Assembly: GCA_009363875.1 (NCBI GenBank)
Contig: CM018680.1
Location: forward strand, 66,682,639-66,746,638
DNA: 64,000 nucleotides
Source: Mikania micrantha
Lineage: Eukaryota > Streptophyta > Magnoliopsida > Asterales > Asteraceae
Reading direction: 5' to 3'
Shown here: piece by piece, positions 22,000 to 34,269 of the stretch
How the letters are laid out: every line of letters begins with the position of its first letter
Position numbering within the stretch: position 1 is the first letter of the stretch
Position numbers and translations under genes: made by a program
Notes under the pieces: generated by a model
What the model was told of the DNA's origin: nothing
The model's database searches: none
The model's input: the letters and a program-made list of their open reading frames with translations, nothing else

Positions 22000-24967
22000 C
22001 TAAAAATTGGGTATCGATTTTGTATCAGACAAAAACCATAAAGTAAAAAAGAATTTGGAAGAAATACAGTTTTTTAAAAAAATTGCAATAAATTTGGTTG
22101 CTTGTCTAGTCTAATTATCCTTACGTCTTAAATGGGGTTTGATATTATTCAACTATCCATAAAGTTTTTTTATTTATTTATTTTCTTTTTATTTCTTTTA
22201 CAAACAAATGAACATATATAAAATTTAAAATTTATTTATGTTTGTTTAATTAAATTAATAAACATAAACACAAAAATCATCCAATCATTTATATACCTAA
22301 ACATTTGTTTATGTTAATTACTTTTAGTTTAATTGAGTTTGTTTATTTACATGTTTTTTTAGAACAACAGTTGGTGCAATAATTAAATGACTGTTGCACT
22401 CAGAGGTGCAAAGACCGAGATAGAAACCCGCCTAAAAATTGGGTATCGATTTGGTATCAGACAAAAACCATAAAGTAAAAAATAATTTGGAAGAAATACA
22501 GTTTTTTAAAAAATTTGCAACAAATTTGGTTGCTTGTCTAGTCTAATTTTCCTTACGTCTTAAATGGGGTTTGATATTATTCAACTATCCATAAAGTTTT
22601 TTTTTATTTATTTATTTTCTTTTTATTTCTTTTACAAACAAATGAACATATATAAAATTTAAAATTTATTTATGTTTGTTTAATTAAATGAATAAACATA
22701 AACACAAAAATCATCCAATCATTTATATACCTAAACATTTGTTTATGTTAATTACTTTTAGTTTAATTGAGTTTGTTTATTTACATGTTTTTTTAGAACA
22801 ACAGTTGGTGCAACAACTAAATGACTGTTGCACTCAGAGGTGCAAAGACCGAGATAGAAACCCCGCCTAAAAATTTGCAATAAATATGGTTGCTTGTCTA
22901 GTCTAATTTTCCTTACGTCTTAAATGGGGTTTGATATTATTCAACTATCCATAAAGTTTTTATTTATTTATTTATTTATTTTCTTTTTATTTCTTTTACA
23001 AACAAATGAACATATATAAGATTTAAAATTTATTTATGTTTGTTTAATTAAATGAATAAACATAAACACAAAAATCATCCAATCATTTATATTCCTAAAC
23101 ATTTGTTTATGTTAATTACGTTTAGTTTAATTGAGTTTGTTTATTTACATGTTTTTTTAGAACAACAGTTGGTGCAACAATTAAATGACTGTTGCACTCA
23201 GAGGTGCAAAGACCGAGATAGAAACCCCGCCTAAAAATTGGTTATCGATTTGGTATCAGACAAAAACCATAAAGTAAAAAATAATTTGGAAGAAATACAG
23301 TTTTTTAAAAAATTTGGAATAAATTTGGTTGCGTGTCTAGTCTAATTTTCCTTACGTCTTAAATGGGGTTTGATATTATTCAACTATCCATAAAGTTTTT
23401 TTTATTTATTTATTTTCTTTTTATTTCTTTTACAAACAAATGAACATATATGAGATTTAAAATTTATTTATGTTTGTTTAATTAAATGAATAAACATAAA
23501 CACAAAAATCATCCAATCATTTATATTCCTAAACATTTGTTTATGTTAATTACGTTTAGTTTAATTGAGTTTGTTTATTTACATGTTTTTTTAGAACAAC
23601 AGTTGGTGCAACAATTAAATGACTGTTGCATTCAGAGGTGCAAAGACCGAGATAGAAACCCCGCCTAAAAATTGGGTATCGATTTGGTATCAGACAAAAA
23701 CCATAAAGTAAAAAATAATTTGGAAGAAATACAGTTTTTTAAAAAATTTGCAATAAATTTGGTTGCTTGTCTAGTCTAATTTTCCTTACGTCTTAAATGG
23801 GGTTTGATATTATTCAACTATCCATAAAGTTTTTTTTTATTTATTTATTTTCTTTTTATTTCTTTTACAAACAAATGAACATATATAAAATTTAAAATTT
23901 ATTTATGTTTGTTTAATTAAATGAATAAACATAAACACAAAAATCATCCAATCATTTATATACCTAAACATTTGTTTATGTTAATTACGTTTAGTTTAAT
24001 TGAGTTTGTTTATTTACATGTTTTTTTAGAACAACAGTTGGTGCAACAATTAAATGACTGTTGGACTTAGAGGTGCAAAGACCGAGATAGAAACCCCGTC
24101 TAAAAATTGGGTATCGATTTGGTATCAGACAAAAACCATAAAGTAAAAAATAATTTGGAAGAAATACAGTTTTTTAAAAAATTTGCAATAAATTTGGTTG
24201 CTTGTCTAGTCTAATTTTCCTCATGTCTTAAATGGGGTTTGATATTATTCAACTATCCATAAAGTTTTTTTTATTTATTTATTTTCTTTTTATTTCTTTT
24301 ACAAACAAATGAACATATATAAAATTTAAAATTTATTTATGTTTGTTTAATTAAATGAATAAACATAAACACAAAAATCATCCAATCATTTATATTCCTA
24401 AACATTTTTTTATGTTAATTACGTTTAGTTTAATTGAGTTTGTTTATTTACATGTTTTTTTAGAACAACAGTTGGTGCAACAATTAAATGACTGTTGCAT
24501 TCAGAGGTGCAAAGACCGAGATAGAAACCCCGCCTAAAAATTGGGTATCGATTTGGTATCAAACAAAAACCATAAAGTAAAAAATAATTTGGAAGAAATA
24601 CAGTTTTTTAAAAAATTTGCAATAAATTTGGTTGCTTGTCTAGTCTAATTTTCCTTATGTCTTAAATGGGGTTTGATATTATTCAACTATCCATAAAGTT
24701 TTTTTTATTTATTTATTTTCTTTTTATTTCTTTTACAAACAAATGAACATATATAAAATTTAAAATTTATTTATGTTTGTTTAATTAAATGAATAAACGT
24801 AAACACAAAAATCATCCAATCATTTATATTCCTAAACATTTGTTTATGTTAATTACGTTTAGTTTAATTGAGTTTGTTTATTTACATGTTTTTTTAGAAA
24901 ATCAGTTGGTTCAACAATTAAATGATTGTTGCACTCAGAGGTGAAAATACCGAGATAGAAACCCTGC
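22000..24967. repeat. Seven tandem copies of a ~434-bp unit
   Basis: Units start at about 22000, 22431, 22866, 23230, 23664, 24099 and 24533 and are highly similar. The third lacks about 70 bp at its start (TTGGGTATCGATTTGGTATC to CAGTTTTTT is missing). Each unit holds an AACAGTTGGTGCAACAA / TGACTGTTGCACTC hairpin-like pair and a 60-codon frame starting MNKHKHKNHPIIYIPKH. That frame is open in four copies, lacks its ATG in the first, and is altered in the others. The frame is AT-rich with no recognised family, so I treat it as part of the repeat. A single diverged scrap lies at 40684-40725. Confidence 0.9.
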
Positions 24968-25225
24968 CTCTAACACCTAGAGGTGTTTTTCGTTGACATT
25001 GGGGATCCCTCTATTGCCGCAAACGCAGTGGGGGCTCACCACAACCCTCCAATTTGGGCCAAGTTGATCGGAGTCAAAACTCGTCAACCAACTATTCCAG
25101 GAAAAACCGGGCATGAACCTTTAACCTTGCTACGTAAAACGCTTTTGGCTCGAACACGAAGTCGGGTAGTAGCCCGGGACGAGCGTCAAAGGTTAATATG
25201 TTTCAGCGGAAACGTTATTTCATAA
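24968..25225. other. GC-richer segment of unknown origin
   Basis: It starts abruptly where the tandem array stops (after GAAACCCTGCC) and differs sharply in composition from the array. A plus-strand frame of 80 codons (24983-25225) is open, starting MFFVDIGDPSIAANAVG, but I recognise no family. The right part runs into LTR-like DNA with the word CAGCGGAAACG. It may be the 3' end of the adjacent minus-oriented LTR. Confidence 0.3.
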
Positions 25226-27017
25226 ATTTATAATTTTATAAATAATTCACATGCATGGATGTGAAAACCATTTTTCATAATTTACAAATAATTCATACGC
25301 ATAGGTATGAAAAACCACATTTTCATTGCTTGTAAATACTTTTCAAAATAACTTTTCATGATTTCGTAAAGCTTTATACGCATAAGTATGAACACCATCA
25401 TTTCAATTTATAGTAAACCGGATTTTTACAAACATATAATCACAAATTATTTTATAATATCCGGTTTATACATGATTTGGAGCCATAGCTCCATGGTTTC
25501 ACCACAAGATTTTATTCAAGGCTTTATAGGCCAAAAATCTCTAATCTTGCTTCTCTTTTACATTTCATTATTACCTGAAAAGTTTTTGAAAATAAAACGT
25601 CAACATAATATTGGTGAATTCAAATAACAGACTCAGTATGTAAGCATAGCATGTTCGGTCTTTTAACCATAATTAATAATGGCAATACTACACATTTAGC
25701 ATGTTATTTCACTGATCGATACAAACACTGCATACCCTGGCTTGTACAGTCACTGGTTAGGAGCCACAGCGGAGTGCGTCTTATAATAGTTCCCTCTAGC
25801 CCACAGCCCGTTGCTTGTTAGGTTGCCTGCGGGGTGCGTCTTACGTATAACCTTCCAGCCCACGCTACCAGTCACATATGGGAATTTCACCCATAGCGGA
25901 TACAATTTGCAAATCGTACGTATACTAATGGCCTAAATGGTGGTCACGTAGTATCACTTTATGCGTCAAAGTTAAACATACCGTACTTATAAAAATTCAT
26001 TTATAAATTTAAAAACAAGTTAGATGTATTCACCTGGATTTTAGTTGGCTGGGTGACAGCTTATAACTTCTTAATATAAATTTGGGCATCGTTTCTGCTT
26101 AACCTATCCTTATAATTATCTTCAAATAAACGATTCCTGTTATTATTTATTTTTCTGATCCTAAAATGAATCATAATATCATTATATTATTTATATACAT
26201 AGGATTAGGTATGAACCCTAATCCTATATGTTAATAATATATAAAAGCTAAAATTTATAAATTTAACTAAAACAAGTACCAACTTCTAGTCTGATAGCGT
26301 AAAGAAGAACTCACGAGGCTTCTATGGTTTGAGAATTAATTGAGTTTCAATTATAGGAATTTATTATCTGGAAGTCGGTTCAATGCAGAAATCTTTAATT
26401 CGAAGCAATCTAAAATTCAATATACATATTTGTGAATTCGTGCATGTTCAGTGCACATATTGCACTTTTCTTTTTCTTTGTTTTTTTTTTTTGTGAACAC
26501 ACACACTACAAGTGCACCATTTTTAAAATTAGAATTTCTCTAATTCTTATTACTACTACTATTATTATTATTATAATTATTATTATTAATTTAGCTCAAA
26601 TTTTGTTTTTCTCTTGTAACCATCTAAATGTTGCGTTTTATAAAATTATAAATATACATTTATGACCTACTCATTTTTCTCTACATTTCGACTTAACTTT
26701 CATTAAAAACGGATCAAGACCTAATATTTTAATAACATTATTACTATTTAACCGACTCTTGACTAACCTTAAGGATTATTTAGACACCGATCTAATAATT
26801 GTTTTTATCCTACCTATTCGTCTAAACAAACTCTTCAAATCTTAAACGATCATTTCTAATATTAATTTCTCGAATAATCATATTTTATAAGTTAACTATA
26901 ATTATTCTAAATTATTAGACGAAACCTTATAATTCAAGTGACCCTTCTATTATTGTATTTTTAAATAATAATATTTTAATTATAAACGAACATATTTAAT
27001 TTATATTCTCAAATCGG
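25190..27017 (-). mobile_element. Gypsy-type LTR remnant, minus orientation
   Basis: The right edge reads ...CAAATCGGGATGTTACA, the complement of a TGTAACATCCCG LTR start, as in the complete gypsy element. The left part has CAGCGGAAACG, like TGCAGCGGAAATG in that element. Inside is an imperfect duplication of GCGGxGTGCGTCTTA ... CCAGCCCAC (25770-25865). Beyond 27017 the sequence matches the region upstream of the second chitinase (from about 42029), so this is a true junction. The left edge and target duplication were not found. A (ATT)n-like microsatellite lies at 26550-26590. Confidence 0.5.
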
Positions 27018-27100
27018 GATGTTACAATTAGGTTTGGTTTTAATGTTTCGTTTTTTAAATTTAGTGAAAGAAAAAAAATTTGGTATAATGGTATGTCTAT

Positions 27101-30100
27101 TGTAATCCCCAGGGTTTTTCCGTTACGAATATTGTAATCATGATTAATTCGAAATAAATAAAAGCTTGGGATAATCTTTGAACATTTAAACCATGACTTT
27201 ATATTTAATTAAAGCAATACTAGTAATAAAGCAATAATAACAATAATAACACAATACATAATCTAAGCCTTTATAAATTCATTTTTATAAAAGAATTATA
27301 ATTTCTAAAGTCATAAATGGGTTATAATAGCATAAAAGCATTTTATTAGTAAATAACTTTTTTTTAAAATATATACATAAATAATATGTATATACATAAC
27401 TAATAATAATATTTAATTAGGATTTTTTTAAAAAAATAAATCTTAATAAAATTTAATTAAAAGTTATCATTTACTCGTAAGTATGGTACTAACCTTATAT
27501 AATAACAATTGATAAAACTTATAAAGCTTTATTATATTTTAAATATTTAATATTTTTTAGAAGCATTTATCTATAAATTGCTAAATAAAAAGTTTCATAA
27601 AACTTTTGTAAAACTAGATAAAGACCTAATACATAAAATAAATAGGATAAGAAATTTGAGGGACTATTTAGGTAATTAAATAAACTGTTTTAAGCTATTA
27701 GGAAATTCTAGCTTAAATGTAAACATTCTAGAACATAGAGGGCCATAATTGACAAACCCATATTCTTCCTTTTCCCTCACAGGTCTCACGTCCAAACCCC
27801 TTCATCACCAAGATTTTGATTCAAATCACACCAGACGCATTTTTTTTAATTTGGATTTTAAATCACCGCGGGATCCTCGCTCAATTCCGAATCAAACTAC
27901 TCAATTAATACCAAAAATAATCAAGATTCATCTTAAAATGACCGAGGTATAACAATTGTGATTGAACGCATCCAAAAGTAACTAAAATCGACAACATTAA
28001 TCGAAATTGATCACACACACATCTTGGCGACTTCCTTCTGGTTCTGTAGATGCCAAGAACATATTTTGAAACCCTTCAAATCTCAAGGACGATCTCAAGA
28101 ACCCGTCGCGGCAGTTCTTCATTCGAACCTTATCAAAACCAAACAAAATCAAGGTAATTTTTATACCATTCTAATCAGTTTGAATCACTGATCAATAGCC
28201 CTAACGTTTTAGCGGCTTACAAACAACTCATCATTCAAATTGGATCGAGAATTAATTAGGGTTCTTGGCTTAATTTGGGGAAATCAAAATTCTTATGTTT
28301 TATAAAGCTAAAACGAATTTGAAACAAAAAGTCAGAGCTGGCTCACCGGTATTATATGTATGGTGAGGTTATAGCTCGGTCAATTGCAGGTCGAAGGATT
28401 TAACCTTGCTACTCTCCCCTAAACCGGGTTTTGTGTTCTTTTTGTATTCCATCCCTATTTTTTTTTTTAATAAAAATTACAACAAAAATCATAAAAATGA
28501 TTTATTCATGTTCTGCTAAAGTTGATTAAATTAGAAACAAGATTTAATTTAATTTCTTGTATAAGATTAATCTAATACGTAAAACTAACCTATTTAAAAA
28601 TCATATCATGTGTTAAAAAGCAATATTATTAAATTGTAAAGGCTAAACAAATATTTTTCTATTTAATTGATTTATATAACTATTTTTTATATATACTATA
28701 GTAATGTATATGTATATTTAGAACGTTAATAAAAAAAACTTATTTAAAACATAAGTTTTATAATCTAAATAAATCCTTTATGAAATTAAAGGATGGTTTT
28801 AAAAGTAGTTCTTTATAAAAGTTACTTTTAAAACAAAAAGGAAGTTTAAATAAATTATTATGTAAATATTTCCATCAAAGTTTTAAAAGAAAATGTTATG
28901 ATTTCATAAACCAATCATACAAAATTATATACAAATAAACATGTATAAAAGAAAGGGATGGAATTTTATTCAAATATTATTCTTAGGATTCCAAATACAA
29001 AAATAATACATAAATAGAATTTTCAATACTTTATTTTGTTCATTATACAAACTCATGGAAAAGCGATTCCATTAGTATTATTAAATGCAAAATAATAAAT
29101 AAAATGAATATTCAATATTTTATCTTATTTATTAAATGAATATTATTAAATATTCTTTAACATTAGTCTAGTTTATTCATACAATAATATTGATAAGTAA
29201 AAAGAATATTTGATATTCTATTTTATTTATTAAATCAATATTATAAGTTATCCATCCAAACATATATTCATTTAAACTAAGACTTTCATTAAGATGCCAT
29301 AGCTTTAGAATTCTTGAACTTTGAACTGTTAAGATGCTAAGACTTGTTACTCAAACTTTAGAGTGAGTAGATAGCCTTTGTTTCACATTCATTGTTCAAG
29401 TTCATTCTGTACTAGCTAGCATTCAAACATGTGAGTTCTTCACACTCCCTTTTACCTTTTGTTTTTGGGATGTTACATATGACTTATTCAAAATATTATT
29501 CATTCTATTATTCATTCAATCTATGATACAAGCCTTAGACCTAGTTAGCTTTATGTGTTAGATGCTAAGCTTATACAATGTGTTGATTCTATGTGTGATT
29601 CTATGTGTTTTGCCAGTCAAGCAAGCTAGTACTTAGTAGCCTAAGATGTGTTAGGTACCATCTTCGCAATGGCTTTTGTCATTGTGTGAAAAAGGTGAAA
29701 AATACACCTAGCAAACTTGTAAAAATACAAATGTTAATTTATAATATGGCCATATTTGAATTAACAGTTTGTATGGATACCTGTTTGGACACAAGCTATT
29801 GTTATTCATTCATTCAATTTATTCAAACTTGTATTCATGTTATGCTTATGATACATATCTAGTTAGGCTATAGTTTGCATCCTTTTTATACTTATTACTT
29901 AAACTTAGTGTGTGAACTCACCAATTATACAAATAGTTGACAAACTCTATTTTACATGTGTAACAGGATAAGGAAGCACGATGAAGACATAAGATATGCT
30001 TAATGACCTAGTTTAAACTTTGAAACAATTGTATAGTCTTTCAATGTAATAGTTTATTTATTTTGAATTCTTGTAATGACTATTTAAATGTTGATTTAAT

Positions 30101-30217
30101 GAATTGATTATTATTAAATGGATGCATTAAATATGAAACATTGTAATAGCACCATGAGCTAATGAACAGTCAAAAAATAGCGCCCCGACGTATTCCGCCG
30201 TCGGTCGGGGTGTGACA
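27101..30217 (+). mobile_element. Solo LTR (3.1 kb) with TCTAT target duplication
   Basis: It begins TGTAATCCCC and ends GGTCGGGGTGTGACA, with TCTAT at 27096-27100 and 30218-30222. The flanks are contiguous in the duplicated segment near 42090-42110, which gives an independent empty-site proof of the insertion. Orientation follows the order of GAACTCACC and CAGGATAAGGAAGCACGATGAAG words near the right end, as in the LTR at 34270. No gag-pol sequence is present, and the short frames inside are not genes. Confidence 0.8.
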
Positions 30218-30817
30218 TCTATTCCCGGTCTAACCAAGGAGCATGCTTAACCTGCTGGTTTGTTTGAGGGCGGTTCGTATGAGTTTTTTGGTCCAACCCC
30301 CAACCGATTCCTGGTCCGACCTGGTCGACCGTCCGGTCCAGTCAGGTTGGATTTTTAAATCTTTGATTATTTACAATTAATGATATAATTGACAATGGAT
30401 ATGTGTGAATATATTTATTAAACTTCTCTATATGTACTAAGCTTTTATATATTTATATATTTTGGAATATATGTTTTTATTAAGCTTTTAATCGATTTAG
30501 TTTTGTTGTTGATGACTAAAATCCCATAAATATTACAAACCACAAATGGCTATATATTCGAACATTTAGGAGTAGATTTTAAGGTTGATATGTTCTCCAT
30601 TATAAAATATATACAAGTCTTTTATGGTTTATCGTTAAAATCTTGTTGCATGCATACAACCAAAAATGGCTGGATTTCTGCAATGGATCTAGGATTTCTC
30701 GTCATGGGGGCAAAAGCGAGTCGGGTCAAAATGAGTCCGATTGAGTAAAAGTATAATTGGTGATGTGGTAGTGACTTGCTAGTGGTTGTTTGTTCAATGT
30801 TGGGCACATATTATAGG
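30218..30817 (+). repeat. Upstream part of duplicated segment, copy A
   Basis: This ~600 bp is nearly identical to 42104-42716, starting with TATTCCCGGTCTAACCAA and ending at GTTGGGCACATATTATAGG. In copy B it continues directly into the second chitinase promoter. Here it is separated from the first chitinase by the hAT insertion. Confidence 0.85.
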
Positions 30818-31209
30818 TATACCTGGCAAGATGAGCGGGTTGGGTCGGGTTGGGTGACGGGTCAGGATGGGCTCGGGTCAGGATGGGCCATTTCAGAAAA
30901 ATGATCATTTTTGTTCGGGTCAAAACGGGTTTTCTCAAAAAAAAAGCCACGGGTCGAAACGGGTCTTCTCAAAAAAAGCCACAGGTCGAAACGGGTCGTG
31001 CTAAAACACAAACTGGAATTGATTTTGGGCTTTATGTTATGTGACCAAGAGAAAAATTAACATGTTAACTGCAGCATTTCTTCACAAAAAAGGTAAATCA
31101 ATGGTTCTTATGAATTGCATATATTCACGATTACTTCAATTGTTTACAGACCAACGAAAAAAATGCACATTGATCATTTTAAAGAAAAACTGAAATGAAA
31201 TAGACTAAC

Positions 31210-31603
31210 CTCTGAACAAAATATGGAGCAATTAAACTAGCAACAACATGAGCAGCAGCTACCTTCCCAAATTTTTCCTCTAAATCTGAACAAAATTAAA
31301 AGTATTGATTTTTATTTATAAACTAACAAAAGAATTTTGTTGACAACAAAGTTACCAAGAGATACAAACCTCCAAAGCCTGTTTTGACCAAATTCTTTGA
31401 TTAATATCCATTAAATTCATTCCAGTGCCATCCGTGTGATCAATACATGCATACTTTCCCATCAAAATAGATGCAACAAATGAGCTCACAAGTGAAACCC
31501 GAGAGCCAGTCAGTTTGGATAACTCCAATGGACCACCAACAACATTCTCAATAGCCCTGCATTGTTCTGTTGTGCTACAGTCCATCCAAAGCCTTGAGCT
31601 CTC
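31210..31603 (-). pseudogene. Captured fragment of a plant xylulose kinase gene
   Basis: On the minus strand, ~31354-31603 encodes LWMDCSTTEQCRAIENVVGG, then LTGSR, VSLVSSFVASILMGKYACID and HTDGTGMNLMDINQR. Positions 31210-31285 encode DLEEKFGKVAAAHVVASLIA-PYFVQR. These match consecutive blocks of plant D-xylulose kinase (FGGY carbohydrate kinase family), which phosphorylates xylulose for the pentose phosphate pathway. About 25 residues expected between LTGSR and VSLVSS are absent. An 84-bp-class intron with an acceptor at TTGTTCAG separates the pieces, and the donor side appears shifted. It covers only a central part of the enzyme and cannot be functional. It lies inside the hAT element, beyond the transposase. 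Confidence 0.8.
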
Positions 31604-31923
31604 AATTCATGAAATTACTTTTTCCTGCATAACAAAACAACATTATTAAATCCTAGTTATCATTTAAAATAAACATAAAGAATTAGCCCAATGGCTAAAG
31701 AATTACCCAATGTAGTCCTTTTAACCATAGCTTTGACAAAAGGAGACAACTTATATCTTTCTGGTAATCATGTAGAATCTCTTATTTATCTAGACACACT
31801 AACAGAGAAGCAAAACAAGAAAAAATAGAAAAAATAGTCAAGAAATCAATGTAATCCTACTGACAAAACTAATGTCAACATAAAAGTTTGGAACACATAC
31901 ACATCAAGCAAGTATGGGGTACC

Positions 31924-33994
31924 CTAAAAGTTACTACTATTATAGGTTGGAATCAATGCTTCGATATCTTCTACAAGACCTTCCTCCATCTCGTTCTCGT
32001 TTTCATCTGAACAAGTAAAAAATAAATAAATAAAGGATGCATTTTTTATTTATTTCACACTAACATTATATATAAACAATTTAATACCTTCTAAATTGAA
32101 CAACCAATCACGAGTGCACAACAATGCCTCAACGTTTGAGGGTAGCAGTGAAGTTCGATACTTACTTATAACTTGGCCCCCAATGCTAAAAGATGATACA
32201 GAAGCAACAGTGGTTATTGGAATGCTCAATATATCACGAGCCATTAGAGCGAGTTGTGGATACCTTCCTTGATTATCCTTCTAATATTGTAAAATATCAA
32301 GTTCTTGTGATCGATTAAGCGCAGGTTCCTCCAAATACATTGTAAGTTGTGACTTTTCTCTCTCAACACTTCTGAATTGGCTTTCGAATCTCTCAAATCC
32401 ATCCAACTCATCTAGTACATCAACATCAGCATTTGAACTCTCATCTATTGAAGACTGATGCATTCTCTCTGACCGAATATCATACTCGTTATATAGCTTA
32501 TGCATGCCATCAAAAATACTACTCAATTTTGCTTCACGTTGTTCATTTGTAATGTTGAGTTTTGAAAAGCAGTACTCAACAAGTTTAATCTTGTACCGTG
32601 GATCTAGAATAATTGCGAAAGACAATACCATACTATAATTTTCCCAGTATTTGTCAAACTTGGTTTTCATGTCTTTTGCCATGTCTTGTATAACACGATC
32701 CGCATTATGAATCTCTTCTTCAATACACAATTGAATTTTCCAAACTTGACGAAAATACAAGTTAGAAGTAGGATATGAGCTTCCAGAAAACAAATTCGTG
32801 ATGTCATAAAACGGTTTTAATAATCGCTTGATTCTTTCCACCCTTGTCCACTCATCTTCTGAAGGAAAAGTCTTATAGTTGGAATCAACGAGAGCTAATC
32901 GAGCATAAGCTCGACGATAAGACAATGCACAATCAAGCATAAGATACATAGAATTCCATCTCGTTACAACATCTTGTCGCACATGTTTCCCACATTGTAA
33001 AGAAAGTTGTTGTATGCACTCTGCAAACTTACTTTTTCTTGCAGCACTTCCTCTAACATACTTCACCGACTCTCGAACCTTCTCGATTGCTCCTTTAATT
33101 GTTTTCAACCCGGCTTGAACAATGAGATTTAACACATGTGCAGAACAACGCACATGAGTAAAATCTCCATCACAAACTAAACCGTCATTCAACAGCAAAT
33201 GACTTTTTAAACTATCTACTAAAACATCATTATACTTGGCATTATCTAGTGTGATAGTAAAAACTTTTTTTCTCAATGCCCCAATCTGCTAAAAAATTAA
33301 TCAAGTGCTCTGCTAAAATGGATCCACTATGTGGAGGTGGTATAACTCTAAAGTTTAGCACTTTTTTTCTTAAAACCCAATCATCATCAACATAGTGAGC
33401 CGTCAATGCCATAAACCCATCTGTTGTAATAGAACTCCATAAATCGGTAGTCAAACAAATTTTGCTAGTTACTTTTTGTAGTGCATCTTTCAGGATTGTT
33501 TTCTCACGATCATATATCCGTAAGACATCCGACTTGGCTGTGTTTCTCGTAATGAAATTCACATCATTATGTAAAAACTTATGCAATTCTCTTGTTCCCT
33601 CATGTTCAACATAACTAAAAGGGTAGTTATGTTTAATTATAGACATTGCTAGTTTCTCCCTATACATTGCTTGGTTTAAAGGAGCACGCTTTTTTGGTGG
33701 GTCAGGTTCATCAATGTCAAAACACTTCGGTATATGCCGTTTCATGTTAGACGTTCCTGCCTTTGGATTGGCACTATACACCTTTCCGCAAGCATTACAA
33801 CTTGCCTTTCTAACCCCATCTGGTCCAACTGGCAACTTATCAAAATAATCCCAAACCTTAGAATGTTGTCGACTTGAACTAAAGGAACTGACTTCATCCT
33901 CAAACTCAGTATTATTTGATATTATGTAGTTCTCTTTATGATTTGTGAGTTGTGATAACCTAAAATTTTGCATTAAATTTAACCAACATGACAT
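31924..33994 (-). pseudogene. hAT transposase, broken (BED zinc finger, RNase H-like core, dimerisation tail)
   Basis: The minus-strand frame from ATG 33994 carries a BED-type zinc finger (VWDYFDKLPVGPDG ... CNACGKVY ... HIPKC), then LTTDLWSSITTDGFMALTAH of the catalytic core. A one-base excess in an A-run near 33262-33268 shifts the frame. The next frame (33276-32281) continues FTITLDNAKYND through DVVTRWNSMYLML and LDPRYK. A TAG at 32281-32283 stands where the family has a conserved tryptophan, followed in frame by RYPQLALMARDILSIPITTV and the dimerisation segment. A donor (GAAG|GTATT, 32088/32087) and an acceptor before 32006 define an 81-bp intron and a last acidic exon (31924-32006). It would excise and insert the element if intact; these two lesions make that unlikely. 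The true start is uncertain. Confidence 0.9.
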
Positions 33995-34269
33995 AATGAA
34001 TTAGGGGGCATTAATTTAAAGCACATAGCGTGATTCATAATCATTGACCTAATTCCTCTTTTGTAAAAGTCAAAAACACCCTACAAACTTTCCCTCACAA
34101 AGATGATTTCAAACAAATAATGTAGTTTCAAATTCATCAACTCATTTTTTAACACAACCCGTTTCGACCCGTGTCTTTTATAAGAAAACCTGTCACCCAA
34201 CCCAACCCATAAATGTATGAACATGAATCATTCAATCATGCCTAACTGGGAAAAAACAGATTGTGTTTC

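Noticed and set aside
22688..24537. Four 60-codon frames as a gene family
   Set aside because: They are copies of one frame in a 434-bp tandem repeat, are AT-rich with no recognised domain, and lack promoter or exon signals of their own.
31372..31585. Working xylulokinase gene
   Set aside because: Only the central part is present, with an internal deletion and a disturbed splice junction, inside a transposon.
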